Counted from the stretch's first letter, positions 1-8,832 are shown. The stretch: DNA of 64,000 bases from Companilactobacillus jidongensis (GCF_003946575.1 NZ_RHOP01000005.1:62001-126000); one strand, 5' to 3'. Numbers and translations: made by a program. The notes: generated by a model from the sequence alone, not told the origin.

Positions 1-1
1 A

Positions 2-490
2 GTTGAGAATGGTAAAACTACTGAGTTAAGTGCCAAGGATAAGAAGTCCCCTACCGGACCTGAAATCCCTGTTGTACCTGGACCCGGTGGACCTAGTGAA
101 CCCGGACCTGGACCTGTAAATCCTGTTGTACCTGGACCCGGTGGACCTAGTGAACCTGGACCTGGACCCGTAAAACCTGTTGTACCTGGACCTGTGAAAC
201 CTACTGTCCCTGGTACCAACGAACCTAGTGGACCTACTAGCCCCGTAATCCCTGGATTACCTGGTGGAAGTAACGAAGGTTCATCTGTTGGAACCGGAAC
301 TCCTTCAACAACTTATCCCGGAGGTATTACTCCTGGACAATCTGTTCCTGGATCATCTGGAACATACATGAACAGTGGCTCTAGCAAGTTCCCTCAAACC
401 GGTAATAAAGAAAATATCTTAGCAACCTTAGCTGGTTTCCTAATTTTGATTGGATTTGCCGGATTTGAAATAAATCGTAAACATATCTAA
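2..490 (+). CDS. C-terminal part of a sortase-anchored surface protein (5' end outside window)
   Basis: Frame 2 is open from the window edge to the TAA at 488-490, so only the C-terminal ~162 residues are seen. The visible part is a Pro/Gly-rich wall-spanning stalk with tandem 18-residue units of the type VVPGPGGPSEPGPGPV, followed by a Ser/Gly/Thr linker. It ends in a classic sorting signal: FPQTG, a hydrophobic stretch (ATLAGFLILIGFAGF) and a short positive tail (NRKHI). Sortase A would be expected to cleave between T and G and link the protein to peptidoglycan. The adhesive N-terminal domains are outside the window, so the ligand cannot be inferred. The ATG at 194 is internal and is not the start. 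Confidence 0.9.
   Translation, partial: VENGKTTELSAKDKKSPTGPEIPVVPGPGGPSEPGPGPVNPVVPGPGGPSEPGPGPVKPVVPGPVKPTVPGTNEPSGPTSPVIPGLPGGSNEGSSVGTGTPSTTYPGGITPGQSVPGSSGTYMNSGSSKFPQTGNKENILATLAGFLILIGFAGFEINRKHI
71..202 (+). repeat. 54-bp tandem repeats encoding the Pro-rich stalk
   Basis: Two 54-bp units (71-124 and 125-178) and a partial third (179-202) encode VVPGPGGPSEPGPGPV(N/K)P. The copies differ by only a few bases. Copy number in such stalks often varies between strains through recombination or slippage. Confidence 0.85.
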
Positions 491-496
491 AAAAAA

Positions 497-532
497 ATAG
501 GATCTACTTTTAAAAAGTAGGTCCTATTTTTT
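497..532 (+). terminator. Rho-independent terminator after the surface protein gene
   Basis: Arms ATAGGATCTACTTTT and AAAAGTAGGTCCTAT pair, with one G-T, and are followed by a T run. The hairpin starts directly after the stop codon. Confidence 0.85.
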
Positions 533-648
533 ACGTGATTAATTCTTTCCTCATATATATTATGAAGGATTTTTTGACTCATTACAAGACTGTTATTTAT
601 AGAACTATCGGACTAATATTAAGTACCTAATATAAGGAGGTATCATAT

Positions 649-2730
649 ATGGATAATACTTTCAAATCAGAACAGGCACATTTAACAATGGTCTACCAGA
701 CACTTGAGAATACGTTAAATAGTATAGACAAACTACTTGCGGATAACGCCGATACAGCTAAGAATTTCAAGAAAAGTGTCGGAAAAGAGACCGCCTTGAA
801 TTTTGATAGCTACGCCGATAATTTAGACACCTTCGCAGCAATCGAAACTATGAATAAACAAATCGATTACTACAACAGCAAACAAGATCAACTACAAGAC
901 ACAAGATCACGCGTTACCCGCCTTCTGCCTGCTCCTTATTTTGCTCGAATTGATTTGAAATATCCAGATGAAACAGAGACAATTCCCTTCTATATTGGAT
1001 CTGCTGGATTCTCTAAAACTCCAGAAGATCCAATGATCTTAGATTGGCGTTCGCCAATTGCTGATCTATACTACAACAATAAGATTGGACCGACGGAGTA
1101 TCTAGCTAATAATCGAAAAATTGAAGTTTCCGTTGATAAGCGACGTCAATTCCTCTTACATGATGATATTTTACAAGATATTTTTGATACTGATGTAGCG
1201 ATTCAAGATCCACTGTTAGTTAAAACATTACAAGAACACAAGAATAGCCAGATGAGTTCAATCACTTCTACGATTCAAAAGGAACAAAACGTAATTATTC
1301 GTGATACTACTAGCCCAGTTCTGTTAGTTAATGGTATTGCCGGTAGTGGTAAAACCTCTGTAGTGCTTCAACGAATTGCTTATCTATTGTATCGTTACCG
1401 TGATAATTTAATTTCTAACGAAGTACTAATATTGACACCAAATACATTATTTACCAATTATATTAATCAAGTTTTACCAAGTTTGGGTGAAGAATCACCG
1501 CTACAAATGACATTCAAACAACTATTAGAACAGTTCACAAATACTAAGATCAAATTCAATTCCAATGTTAGTCATGTCCAAAAACTGGCTGATCTATTAA
1601 ACAAATTAGAATTATCATCTAGAGACTTCAAGAATATCAAACTTAACGGTAATAATATTTTTACTCAAGACAGTATCAAAGAGTTATTCGACAAAACTCC
1701 TAACAACTTGTCACTAGACAAAAGAGTATCTGCTCTGACTTCAGTGATGGTCAGCCAAATCGAAGACAGCATTGAACGTGATTCTAAAGATGGTAAGATA
1801 CAAGCCAAACTATCAGACCTGTCTGATACTCAACAAGATCAGATCTTTGGCAAAATCATTTCACCTAATTCTGATTTAACCTTTCAACGTGCTACAAAAA
1901 AAATGCTGCAATGGAAAAATAAAAAATTACTAAAACAACTGAAACAAAAAACTTGGTTGAATATTACACAAATTATTAAAACGGTCTTAAAAGACAATCA
2001 TATAAATCAACTTGATTACATATATACATGCCTAAAGTTACTAAACCTAACTCGGAAAAATCTCAAATTTGCAATGATCGACGAAATTCAAGATTATTCA
2101 ATGGATCAAATCATTTTCCTGATCACCGCTTTTCCTAAGGCCAGATGGACTTTGGTGGGCGATCAATTCCAATCTATTCGTGAATCTAACGATCCATTGA
2201 CATTCGCAGATCTAAAAAAAGCTTTTGAATCACATCATCTTAGTGTAATACAACGAAACTTGTACACTAGTTACCGTTCAAGTGGCACCATAACTGACGC
2301 TTTCGTCAAGCACGGTTCCGTTGAACTAGCAGCAAAGATAAATGCAATTCAAGTTGGTGGTAATAAACCTAAATTTATTAGTAACAATGGACTCAACCAA
2401 TTATTGGCTAACTTGAAAACGCAGCTCCATAACATCGACAATACTGAACTTTCAGCCGTCGTTACAAGTAACCTTACTTTGGCAGAAACAATTCATGACA
2501 AAATAAAACAGACCGTCCTCGGGACTGATTCCGAAAGACTGCCTGCAAAAGGTACTATTGTTCTACCGCTAACATTAGCCAAAGGATTAGAATTTGATAA
2601 TGTCATCGTGGCAGATATTAATTCTGATTACTATAAAGATACACGTTTTGGTGAAAATCGAATTTACACAGTTTTTTCACGTGCCTCAAAAATATTGATC
2701 GTTAATTCAATTAAAAAAAGTCGCCATTGA
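649..2730 (+). CDS. helD: HelD-type superfamily 1 helicase (RNA polymerase recycling factor)
   Basis: This 693-residue protein matches the HelD family in length and layout. It has an N-terminal coiled-coil-like arm (about residues 1-95), then a conserved region (DWRSPIADLYY). Walker A is GIAGSGKT at 229-236, Walker B is DEIQDYS near 485, and motif III is VGDQFQSI. The C-terminal helicase motif includes TLAKGLEFDNVI. HelD is known to bind stalled RNA polymerase and use ATP to release it from DNA and RNA. The start is fixed by AAGGAGG about 10 bases upstream. It stands alone and converges on the HAD gene with only a 30-base gap. The activity is inferred from family membership. Confidence 0.9.
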   Translation: MDNTFKSEQAHLTMVYQTLENTLNSIDKLLADNADTAKNFKKSVGKETALNFDSYADNLDTFAAIETMNKQIDYYNSKQDQLQDTRSRVTRLLPAPYFARIDLKYPDETETIPFYIGSAGFSKTPEDPMILDWRSPIADLYYNNKIGPTEYLANNRKIEVSVDKRRQFLLHDDILQDIFDTDVAIQDPLLVKTLQEHKNSQMSSITSTIQKEQNVIIRDTTSPVLLVNGIAGSGKTSVVLQRIAYLLYRYRDNLISNEVLILTPNTLFTNYINQVLPSLGEESPLQMTFKQLLEQFTNTKIKFNSNVSHVQKLADLLNKLELSSRDFKNIKLNGNNIFTQDSIKELFDKTPNNLSLDKRVSALTSVMVSQIEDSIERDSKDGKIQAKLSDLSDTQQDQIFGKIISPNSDLTFQRATKKMLQWKNKKLLKQLKQKTWLNITQIIKTVLKDNHINQLDYIYTCLKLLNLTRKNLKFAMIDEIQDYSMDQIIFLITAFPKARWTLVGDQFQSIRESNDPLTFADLKKAFESHHLSVIQRNLYTSYRSSGTITDAFVKHGSVELAAKINAIQVGGNKPKFISNNGLNQLLANLKTQLHNIDNTELSAVVTSNLTLAETIHDKIKQTVLGTDSERLPAKGTIVLPLTLAKGLEFDNVIVADINSDYYKDTRFGENRIYTVFSRASKILIVNSIKKSRH

Positions 2731-2759
2731 AGTGTCCTTAGTCAAAGGTAATACTTGTT

Positions 2760-3557
2760 TTATACCAACATATCAATCGTACGCAACACGCCATCATCAT
2801 TATTATCGAATTCAGTTACATACTTACTACTATTCAAAATATATTCATTAGCATTCTTCATAGCAAACCCAAAATCACAGGTATTCAATAATTCAAAGTC
2901 ATTGTAATTATCGCCAAAAGCAGCGGTATCACCTTTATCGATATTCCAAAGATCTTGTAAATACTCAAGAGCTGTTCCCTTATTAATGTTTTCAGGTACT
3001 ATATCCAAACCACCAAACCCGCCAGAAGTAATATGTACATCACCGACTTCTGCATTTAATACATTTTCTTTGTTCATCGTATCCTGATCTATCCAATTCA
3101 ATGAAACTTTGTAAATCTTATCATCGACATTTTTCAAATCATCGACCTTAATAATATTTTGATAATATTTTCTTGTTTCTTTCATAGATTTTTCCGAAAT
3201 TGAATTTGCAACATATGCTCCTTTTCTCCCAGACAAAACAACTATTGCCCCTTTAAGTATTTTTATTTTACTAAGTAATGTCAGAATATTGGATAATTGT
3301 TCTTTGGTTAATATTTTTTCAAAAATTATTTTACCGTCATTAATTATCAATGCGCCATTTTCAGCAATATAGGTCTGATTTGAATAGTCATTATTAAAAT
3401 AATGAAGTAATTGCTGATACTGATTGCCACTAGCTACTACAAATTTGATATTCTCTTTTTCAAATTTGGTATTCAAAAAATCAAAATGATCATTATCAAA
3501 TTCCTTGTAATCATCTAAAAAAGTGCCATCCATATCTGTTGCTATCATTTTTATCAT
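2760..3557 (-). CDS. Cof-type HAD-IIB family phosphatase
   Basis: A cytoplasmic HAD-superfamily hydrolase of the Cof/YidA type, about 265 residues. Motif I is DMDGTFLDD at the N-terminus, with the nucleophile Asp and the acid/base Asp. Motif IV is GDNYNDFELL near the C-terminus. Family members dephosphorylate sugar phosphates, FMN or pyridoxal phosphate; the substrate cannot be read from sequence. An ATG at 3563 is in frame but lies only one base from the GGAGG (3565-3569). The ATG at 3557 has a seven-base spacer, so I prefer it (protein begins MIKMIATDMDGT). It has its own promoter region and no clear operon partners. Confidence 0.88.
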   Translation of the reverse strand: MIKMIATDMDGTFLDDYKEFDNDHFDFLNTKFEKENIKFVVASGNQYQQLLHYFNNDYSNQTYIAENGALIINDGKIIFEKILTKEQLSNILTLLSKIKILKGAIVVLSGRKGAYVANSISEKSMKETRKYYQNIIKVDDLKNVDDKIYKVSLNWIDQDTMNKENVLNAEVGDVHITSGGFGGLDIVPENINKGTALEYLQDLWNIDKGDTAAFGDNYNDFELLNTCDFGFAMKNANEYILNSSKYVTEFDNNDDGVLRTIDMLV

Positions 3558-3744
3558 GGTCATTCCTCCGTTGTATTAGGAATATCCTAATATCAAAATA
3601 ATCATTATATTTAATTACTTGTTTAATCAAATAAAGTTTAGCATAAAATAGCATAATTTATAAAATAAATTACGCTATTTTGAGTATACATATTATATAC
3701 AAAAAAACGACCTGCGAAATTTATCTTCCGAGATCGTGAACATA

Positions 3745-4503
3745 TTATATTCTCTCTTTACTAGACTTGTTCTTTACTCTCCGATACACAAGATAAGAAG
3801 TAATCGGAACAGTTAATATAACACCAATTGCACATATCAGCATCGTTATGACTTCTGCCACCACCAACTTATCGTTAATAATTTCACCCACATTGTCATT
3901 CAATGAATGAATTAAAAAGAATAGCGGAAAAGTTGTTGCAAAAAAATTAAATAGTAAAGTATTGGTCTGTGTGCTCAAAATCCGATTACCAACTGAGAAT
4001 CCATCATTGAATACTTCTGTTGGCGTCAACGTCGGCTTATTCTCGACAATTTCATTCAAACCACTAGTAATAGCGACGCTGGTTTCAGATATAACACCCA
4101 AACTATTAACAACGATAATTGCCACTGCTAATTGAGGGAATGAAACACCCGCAGCAAGCGAAAATCCCTCTAGTTCTTCCTGATCCTCCACTCCCATACC
4201 TTGCGCACTGGCCCAATATTCAATCGGTATCGTGATTAGAACTATAACTACCATAATCAATAATGATGTCTTAAATGCGATGTTGGCAGTACTAGGATTC
4301 TCCACGTTCATAAATATTGCTACAATCAAAATAATAACCGAAACAATCGCAGTAGTTATTAAAACATTGAATCCATCAGCAATCAAAATCAATAATGCTA
4401 CGATTGAAATAATATTTATTCCTAAACCAAACAAAAGTGACAGACCACGACTACCTGCTACAAGTAGTAATAAAATTACAAAAGCTCCTAATAAGTACAG
4501 CAT
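3745..4503 (-). CDS. YibE/F-like membrane protein (second of pair)
   Basis: A 252-residue polytopic membrane protein with about six or seven hydrophobic helices. It contains the glycine- and serine-rich segments typical of YibE/F proteins, such as SLGVISETSVAITSGLNEIVENKP. Its ATG overlaps the stop of the upstream gene by one base (TAATG), so the two are translationally coupled and probably form a complex. The family's role is not established; transport has been suggested. It is the downstream half of a split YibE/F arrangement common in lactic acid bacteria. It is followed by an imperfect hairpin near 3702-3738 that may end transcription. Confidence 0.8.
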   Translation of the reverse strand: MLYLLGAFVILLLLVAGSRGLSLLFGLGINIISIVALLILIADGFNVLITTAIVSVIILIVAIFMNVENPSTANIAFKTSLLIMVVIVLITIPIEYWASAQGMGVEDQEELEGFSLAAGVSFPQLAVAIIVVNSLGVISETSVAITSGLNEIVENKPTLTPTEVFNDGFSVGNRILSTQTNTLLFNFFATTFPLFFLIHSLNDNVGEIINDKLVVAEVITMLICAIGVILTVPITSYLVYRRVKNKSSKERI

Positions 4504-5579
4504 TAGACAGTCCTCCTTGTAATTACTTTACTAGCAATGAAACTAGTTATCGGAACTGTCAGAACGATTCCAATCCCACTGATCAATAATTGTGCCAATC
4601 CCAAACTTAAGGTCATTTCAAAAGTATAATTAATTGAATTGCCATTGCTCAAGTATAGTAAAACCACATTTAAATGCTCTGCAATTACAATAAATAATAG
4701 AATATTGATCAGCGGACCAATTAGTTCACGACCAATATTTATTCCAGATTTGAACAATGTTTTTTCAGATACATCAGAGATTTCTTTTTTCATCTCAATC
4801 AGTGATGACGAAATATCCATTGTTTCATCCAAGATAACACCCAGAACACTGAATATAACTTGAGATATGAAGACACTAAAATACGGTTGCAATCCAAAGT
4901 CTGTCAGTTCCATGTGAACTCCACTATTATTAGATAGATTCAACAATAGAACGCTTAATAAGATTGAAACGGTAGTGGAAATAACCGTACTTGAATATGC
5001 CATTAGTGCATCTGACGTTGGACCTAGAATGACTATTAGGGCAATTCCTGAAATAAGTAACGCCGTTATAACGGTCATCAATAACAAAATACTATTGTGG
5101 GTATTGATCAACATCTTCATAAATCCATAATAAACAACCAAATTCAATAAGACGCTCGTCAATAACTTACCTCGACTAAATTGCATACAGAATAATAAGA
5201 CCATTACCAGTCCAATTGTAAAGACTAAGACCGTGTCTCGCTTAACATCGTTAATCGAATAATGTTTGCCAGTCTTCGTCAGCATTACTTGTTGACCGAC
5301 TCGATATTTTTGATCAGTCAACTGTGATCGATAATAAGTATTTTTCAACGATATTTTTTGTCCGCGCTTAGCAGTATTCAAGAACCTACCAGTAACTCGT
5401 TGAGTTACTTGGGTATCTGTATTCTTATATTGATCAGTGTTCTTGCTCTTTTCCAACGTCTTAATATTTTCAACTTTAATAATTGGATCTTTATATAGAA
5501 ATGCATCGAATTCAGTAAAAATCACCGCAAGAATTGCGATAACTATAACAATACATATCCGTAAATATTTTTTTTTCAT
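4503..5579 (-). CDS. YibE/F-like membrane protein (first of pair)
   Basis: About 358 residues. It has an N-terminal membrane anchor, then an extracytoplasmic domain of roughly 90 residues (including VTGRFLNTAKRGQ), then about seven membrane helices. The C-terminal half carries the YibE/F signature, with ILGPTSDALMAYSSTVISTT and VLGVILDETMDISSSLIEMKKE. The frame is open to 5615, but the ATG at 5579 (MKKKYLR) starts a natural signal-anchor and follows a weak GGTG site, so I chose it. It overlaps its partner by one base. The gene is divergent from the Trp leader. Function unknown. Confidence 0.82.
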   Translation of the reverse strand: MKKKYLRICIVIVIAILAVIFTEFDAFLYKDPIIKVENIKTLEKSKNTDQYKNTDTQVTQRVTGRFLNTAKRGQKISLKNTYYRSQLTDQKYRVGQQVMLTKTGKHYSINDVKRDTVLVFTIGLVMVLLFCMQFSRGKLLTSVLLNLVVYYGFMKMLINTHNSILLLMTVITALLISGIALIVILGPTSDALMAYSSTVISTTVSILLSVLLLNLSNNSGVHMELTDFGLQPYFSVFISQVIFSVLGVILDETMDISSSLIEMKKEISDVSEKTLFKSGINIGRELIGPLINILLFIVIAEHLNVVLLYLSNGNSINYTFEMTLSLGLAQLLISGIGIVLTVPITSFIASKVITRRTV

Positions 5580-5794
5580 GATTTCACCACTCAAATTATT
5601 ATTCAATAATATCACTACTTAACATTATTTAGTAATCTAGTTAAAAATATCATATCCTCGGCGTTCATTAAAAGATATTTAAAAAAATAATTAACGTCAA
5701 TGCAAAGCCAGTATAATCCTTATCAAATAAAGGTTCCACGTCTTTTAATTATCAAAGTGTTTTATGATTATATCAAGATATTTTGATTAAACCG

Positions 5795-5823
5795 TTGACA
5801 AACATTTCAGTTTGAAATATGAT
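5795..5823 (+). promoter_or_regulatory. Consensus promoter for the trpXYZ leader
   Basis: TTGACA (5795-5800), exactly 17 bases, then TATGAT (5818-5823). This near-perfect sigma-A promoter would start transcription around 5830, about 50 bases ahead of the leader peptide ATG. Confidence 0.85.
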
Positions 5824-5882
5824 TTTTGACATCAACTACTCAACTGAATTTTAGCTGAAGAAAACGTTAGGAGATTTTTATC

Positions 5883-5936
5883 ATGAAAAATACTATTTCT
5901 CTAAACATCGTTAACAAGCGTTGGCAAAGCCGATAA
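5883..5936 (+). CDS. 17-residue leader peptide with a Trp codon near its end
   Basis: The short frame starts at ATG 5883 and ends at TAA 5934-5936, encoding MKNTISLNIVNKRWQSR. It has a strong ribosome site, TTAGGAG at 5867-5873, with a nine-base spacer. The single Trp codon (TGG 5922-5924) lies three sense codons before the stop. The last codons (AAGCCGA, 5927-5933) form one arm of a downstream RNA helix, so a ribosome waiting at TGG would mask it. The peptide lies between a strong promoter and a terminator upstream of a tryptophan transporter, which fits a transcription-attenuation leader. No experimental evidence is available to me. Confidence 0.72.
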   Translation: MKNTISLNIVNKRWQSR

Positions 5937-6061
5937 TTCAGGTTGATCCGGTATGGATGTGACCTGAAGAGGATCATATCCGTGTCGGCTTATTAAACTA
6001 GTTTAATTAAAAACTTAAGCCCACATGGAATTTCTAGATAAAATCCATGTGGGATTTTTTT
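5927..6061 (+). promoter_or_regulatory. Predicted Trp attenuator: branched RNA, antiterminator and terminator
   Basis: P1 pairs AAGCCGA (5927-5933) with TCGGCTT (5985-5991). It encloses P2, TTCAGGT (5937-5943) with ACCTGAA (5962-5968), and P3, GGAT (5971-5974) with ATCC (5978-5981). A competing helix can pair GGCTTA (5987-5992) with TAAGCC (6016-6021), optionally extended by GTG (5982-5984) with CAC (6022-6024). This competing helix overlaps the left arm of the terminator CCCACATGGA (6020-6029) / TCCATGTGGG (6044-6053), which is followed by a T run. P1 and the competing helix exclude each other, and so do the competing helix and the terminator. That is the layout of a leader-peptide attenuator. 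Confidence 0.65.
6020..6061 (+). terminator. Attenuator terminator hairpin
   Basis: Perfect ten-pair helix CCCACATGGA / TCCATGTGGG, extended by TTT/AAA across one mismatch and followed by seven Ts. It lies about 80 bases before trpX. Confidence 0.9.
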
Positions 6062-6065
6062 GTCC

Positions 6066-6099
6066 AAGACAATCTCACAAGCTATGAGATTGTCTTTTT
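6066..6099 (+). terminator. Second terminator hairpin before trpX
   Basis: AAGACAATCTCA pairs with TGAGATTGTCTT, followed by TTTTTG. It sits between the attenuator and trpX. Either it also takes part in control, or trpX has its own start site. A TATAAT lies at 6106-6111, but no good -35 box is visible. Confidence 0.8.
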
Positions 6100-6141
6100 G
6101 TTTTCTATAATATTTAATATGAGAATCACGGGGGAGAAAAA

Positions 6142-7149
6142 ATGAAACATATGAAACGTTTATACGGAACTATTATTTTCTTATTTGCCTTTTTGATATT
6201 CGCCTTCTTCTACACAGGCCATAACGAAACCGTTGCTAAAAACAAGATTCCGAAGGTCGGAGTTTTGCAATTGATGTCCCATCCAGCCTTAGATCAAATC
6301 AATAAAGGGCTTGATGATACATTGAAGAAACACGGTTATATCAATGGTAAAAACATCAAGATCGAATTCCAAAATGCTCAAGGGGATCAGAGCAATCTAA
6401 GAACTATCAGTAAACAATTCGTTCAAGACAACGTTGATGTTGCTGTCGGAATAGCAACTCCATCAGTTCAATCACTAAAAAACGCTACTTCAACTATTCC
6501 TATCGTCATGGGTGCTGTTACCGATCCTAAAGGCTTCGGGATCATCCCCAGCAATACCAAACCAGGCGGCAATATCACTGGTGTATCTGATCAAGCTCCA
6601 CTAGACAGTCAACTTAAGTTGATCAAAGAAATCATGCCTGATCTTAAAAATATCGGTATCATCTATACTTCCAGTGATATGTCAGCTACCACTGAAATGA
6701 AGAAGATGAAGAAACTAGCTGCTAAACAAGGTATGAATGTTTCTGTATCAAGTATCAGTAACGTTAATGACTTAGAACAAGTATCAACTAGTCTTTCACA
6801 AAAAGTACAAGCTATCTTCGTTCCAACTGACAACACAGTTGCTAGTGGTATGAAACTTCTATCAAGCATCGCTGCTAAACAAGGTGTTCCAGTCTTTCCA
6901 GCCGCAACAACCATGGTTTCTGACGGCGGACTCGCTACATATGGATTAAGCCAATATGAGCTGGGTGAACAAACTGGTGAGGATGTCGTTAAGATTCTTC
7001 GCGGTAAAGGCAAACCAGCTACAATGCCTGTCACATTTATCAAAAAAGGCCATTTGATTTTGAACGAGAAGCAAGCCAAAAAACTTAACATCATGTTCCC
7101 AGAATCAGTTATCAAACGAGCTCAAAAAGAAGGGAAGATCATCAAATGA
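6142..7149 (+). CDS. trpX: Tryptophan-type ABC transporter substrate-binding protein
   Basis: 335 residues. One N-terminal hydrophobic segment (about residues 7-25) has no lipobox, so the protein is probably membrane-tethered. The rest is the two-lobe ABC_sub_bind (DUF534) fold: VGVLQLMSHPALDQI at the start of lobe 1, then VDVAVGIATPSVQSL, IVMGAVTDPKGFG, and VPVFPAATTMVSDGGLATYG in lobe 2. The neighbouring permease and ATPase overlap by four bases each, giving the standard trpX-trpY-trpZ order, which in streptococci is under tryptophan control. GGGGGAG is the ribosome site. Specificity for Trp rests on family annotation and on the Trp codon in the leader. Confidence 0.82.
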   Translation: MKHMKRLYGTIIFLFAFLIFAFFYTGHNETVAKNKIPKVGVLQLMSHPALDQINKGLDDTLKKHGYINGKNIKIEFQNAQGDQSNLRTISKQFVQDNVDVAVGIATPSVQSLKNATSTIPIVMGAVTDPKGFGIIPSNTKPGGNITGVSDQAPLDSQLKLIKEIMPDLKNIGIIYTSSDMSATTEMKKMKKLAAKQGMNVSVSSISNVNDLEQVSTSLSQKVQAIFVPTDNTVASGMKLLSSIAAKQGVPVFPAATTMVSDGGLATYGLSQYELGEQTGEDVVKILRGKGKPATMPVTFIKKGHLILNEKQAKKLNIMFPESVIKRAQKEGKIIK

Positions 7150-8036
7150 ATCTAATAATATCAACTATCAGCCAGGGCTTCATCTGGGCTATCATGGCTA
7201 TTGGCCTCTTCATAACATTTAGAATTCTTGACTTCCCCGATATGACTGTCGAAGGCAGTTTTCCGCTCGGTGCCGTCACTGCGGTCATCTTCATTCAACA
7301 CGGTTACTCACCAGAACTAGCATTACTTATCGCATTTATCTTCGGTTCACTAGCTGGGTTTGCAACAGCCTTCATGTATACTAAGCTCCACATTCCTAGT
7401 TTGTTAGCTGGAATTTTAACTATGACGGCGTTATACTCAGTCAATTTGCGTATTCTTGGTAAAGCCAATATGTCTTTAACTAAATCTGACAATATCTTCA
7501 ATCGTTACGGATTAGACAAATTACCGGTTAACTTCAACGGAATCTTCCTAGGCATCGTCATCATCGCTATTATTACATTTCTCTTGATCGTCTTCCTCAA
7601 CACAGAAAAAGGCCAAGCTGTTATTGCAACTGGTGACAACGAAACAATGGCTGCTTCAATGGGTATCAACACTACCATGATGAAATTCATCGGTATTATG
7701 GTTTCAAACGGTATCGTTGCTTTAACTGGTGGTCTTATTGCGCAACAAAATGGTTTCGCGGATGTAAACATGGGAATCGGTTCTATCGTTATCGGCCTGT
7801 CAGCTATTATTATTGGTGAAGTTATCTATCCTGACGTTTCACTCAGTGCCAGACTTGTTACGATCGTAATTGGTTCCATCGTTTATCGTTTAATTCTGAT
7901 GATCGTTCTTCAATTAGGCTTTAACACGAATGATTTGAAATTAATTTCAGCCATTATCTTAGCACTATGCCTTGCACTACCAACTATCAGGGCACAATTC
8001 TTCCAAGCTTTCAGAAACGGGGTCAAGAGTAAATGA
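7146..8036 (+). CDS. trpY: ABC transporter permease of the TrpXYZ system
   Basis: 296 residues with about eight or nine hydrophobic helices, in the BPD_transp_2 (branched-chain/ribose type) permease fold. Features include an N-terminal GFIWAIMAIGLFITFRILDFPDMTVEG-type segment and the central NTEKGQAVIATGDNETMAASMGI cytoplasmic loop expected to contact the ATPase. It overlaps trpX by ATGA and trpZ by four bases, so translation is coupled. It should form the membrane channel for the amino acid delivered by TrpX. Confidence 0.82.
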   Translation: MNLIISTISQGFIWAIMAIGLFITFRILDFPDMTVEGSFPLGAVTAVIFIQHGYSPELALLIAFIFGSLAGFATAFMYTKLHIPSLLAGILTMTALYSVNLRILGKANMSLTKSDNIFNRYGLDKLPVNFNGIFLGIVIIAIITFLLIVFLNTEKGQAVIATGDNETMAASMGINTTMMKFIGIMVSNGIVALTGGLIAQQNGFADVNMGIGSIVIGLSAIIIGEVIYPDVSLSARLVTIVIGSIVYRLILMIVLQLGFNTNDLKLISAIILALCLALPTIRAQFFQAFRNGVKSK

Positions 8037-8782
8037 AATCATTATTAGAAATCGACAATGCTATAAAAACTATTAGTAACGACAATCAAGAACTAAATAT
8101 CTTGGACGGTATCAACCTATCGATCAACCCCCAAGACTTTATCGTTGTACTCGGTACCAATGGTGCAGGTAAATCAACTCTGCTAGATGCTATTACTGGC
8201 GCTAACACATTAAGCTCCGGCAAAATTTTACTCAATGGTGACGACATCACATCAACTAATCTTGCCAAAAGGAGTCGCTACATCAGCCGAGTTTATCAGG
8301 ATCCCAAACTTGGAACATCTCCTCGTATGACCGTTGCTGAAAACTTACTATTGGCCAAACGCCGTGGACTTCCCCGCCGACTACGTTTACGTAAATTAAA
8401 TGATCATATGAAAGAATTTGCATCATTCACTAAGGACTTGCCAACACTTGATAATCGTCTAAATACTTTTACAGACAAGTTATCCGGTGGACAACGTCAG
8501 ACGTTAAGTTTTTTGATGGCAATCATTCAAAAACCTGAATTACTATTGCTTGATGAACATACTGCCGCACTAGATCCTCAAACTAGTCAAGAACTGATGG
8601 AACTTACCAATAAAGTTATCATCGAAAAGAAATTAACTTGCTTAATGGTCACTCACAACTTAACTGAAGCTGTTAAATATGGGAATCGATTGATTATCTT
8701 GAAGAAAGGCAAAATTGTCTTAGACCTCGACAATGAAGCTAAGGCAAAATTAAAAGAACAGGATCTACTTGAGTATTTTTAA
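8033..8782 (+). CDS. trpZ: ABC transporter ATP-binding protein of the TrpXYZ system
   Basis: 249-residue ATPase with Walker A GTNGAGKST (41-49), signature LSGGQRQTLS, Walker B LLLLDEHTAALDP and H-loop MVTHN. All catalytic residues are present. As the last gene of the operon, it powers uptake through TrpY. A strong terminator follows 14 bases after the stop. Confidence 0.88.
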   Translation: MKSLLEIDNAIKTISNDNQELNILDGINLSINPQDFIVVLGTNGAGKSTLLDAITGANTLSSGKILLNGDDITSTNLAKRSRYISRVYQDPKLGTSPRMTVAENLLLAKRRGLPRRLRLRKLNDHMKEFASFTKDLPTLDNRLNTFTDKLSGGQRQTLSFLMAIIQKPELLLLDEHTAALDPQTSQELMELTNKVIIEKKLTCLMVTHNLTEAVKYGNRLIILKKGKIVLDLDNEAKAKLKEQDLLEYF

Positions 8783-8795
8783 TGTAGACAAATTA

Positions 8796-8832
8796 GACAC
8801 CTTTCGTAACCACTACGGAGGTGTCTTTTTTA
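8796..8832 (+). terminator. Terminator of the trpXYZ operon
   Basis: GACACCTTTCGTA pairs with TACGGAGGTGTC and is followed by seven Ts. Confidence 0.88.

Noticed and set aside
5640-5794. Further gene or riboswitch between yibE-type gene and the Trp leader
   Set aside because: AT-rich sequence with a scattered TATAAT-like motif but no open frame and no clear structure; best read as divergent promoter DNA.
5934-5992. A tRNA-like or T-box element in the Trp leader
   Set aside because: The branched structure lacks a tRNA-like acceptor and anticodon organisation, and there is no T-box antiterminator consensus. A leader-peptide attenuator explains it better.
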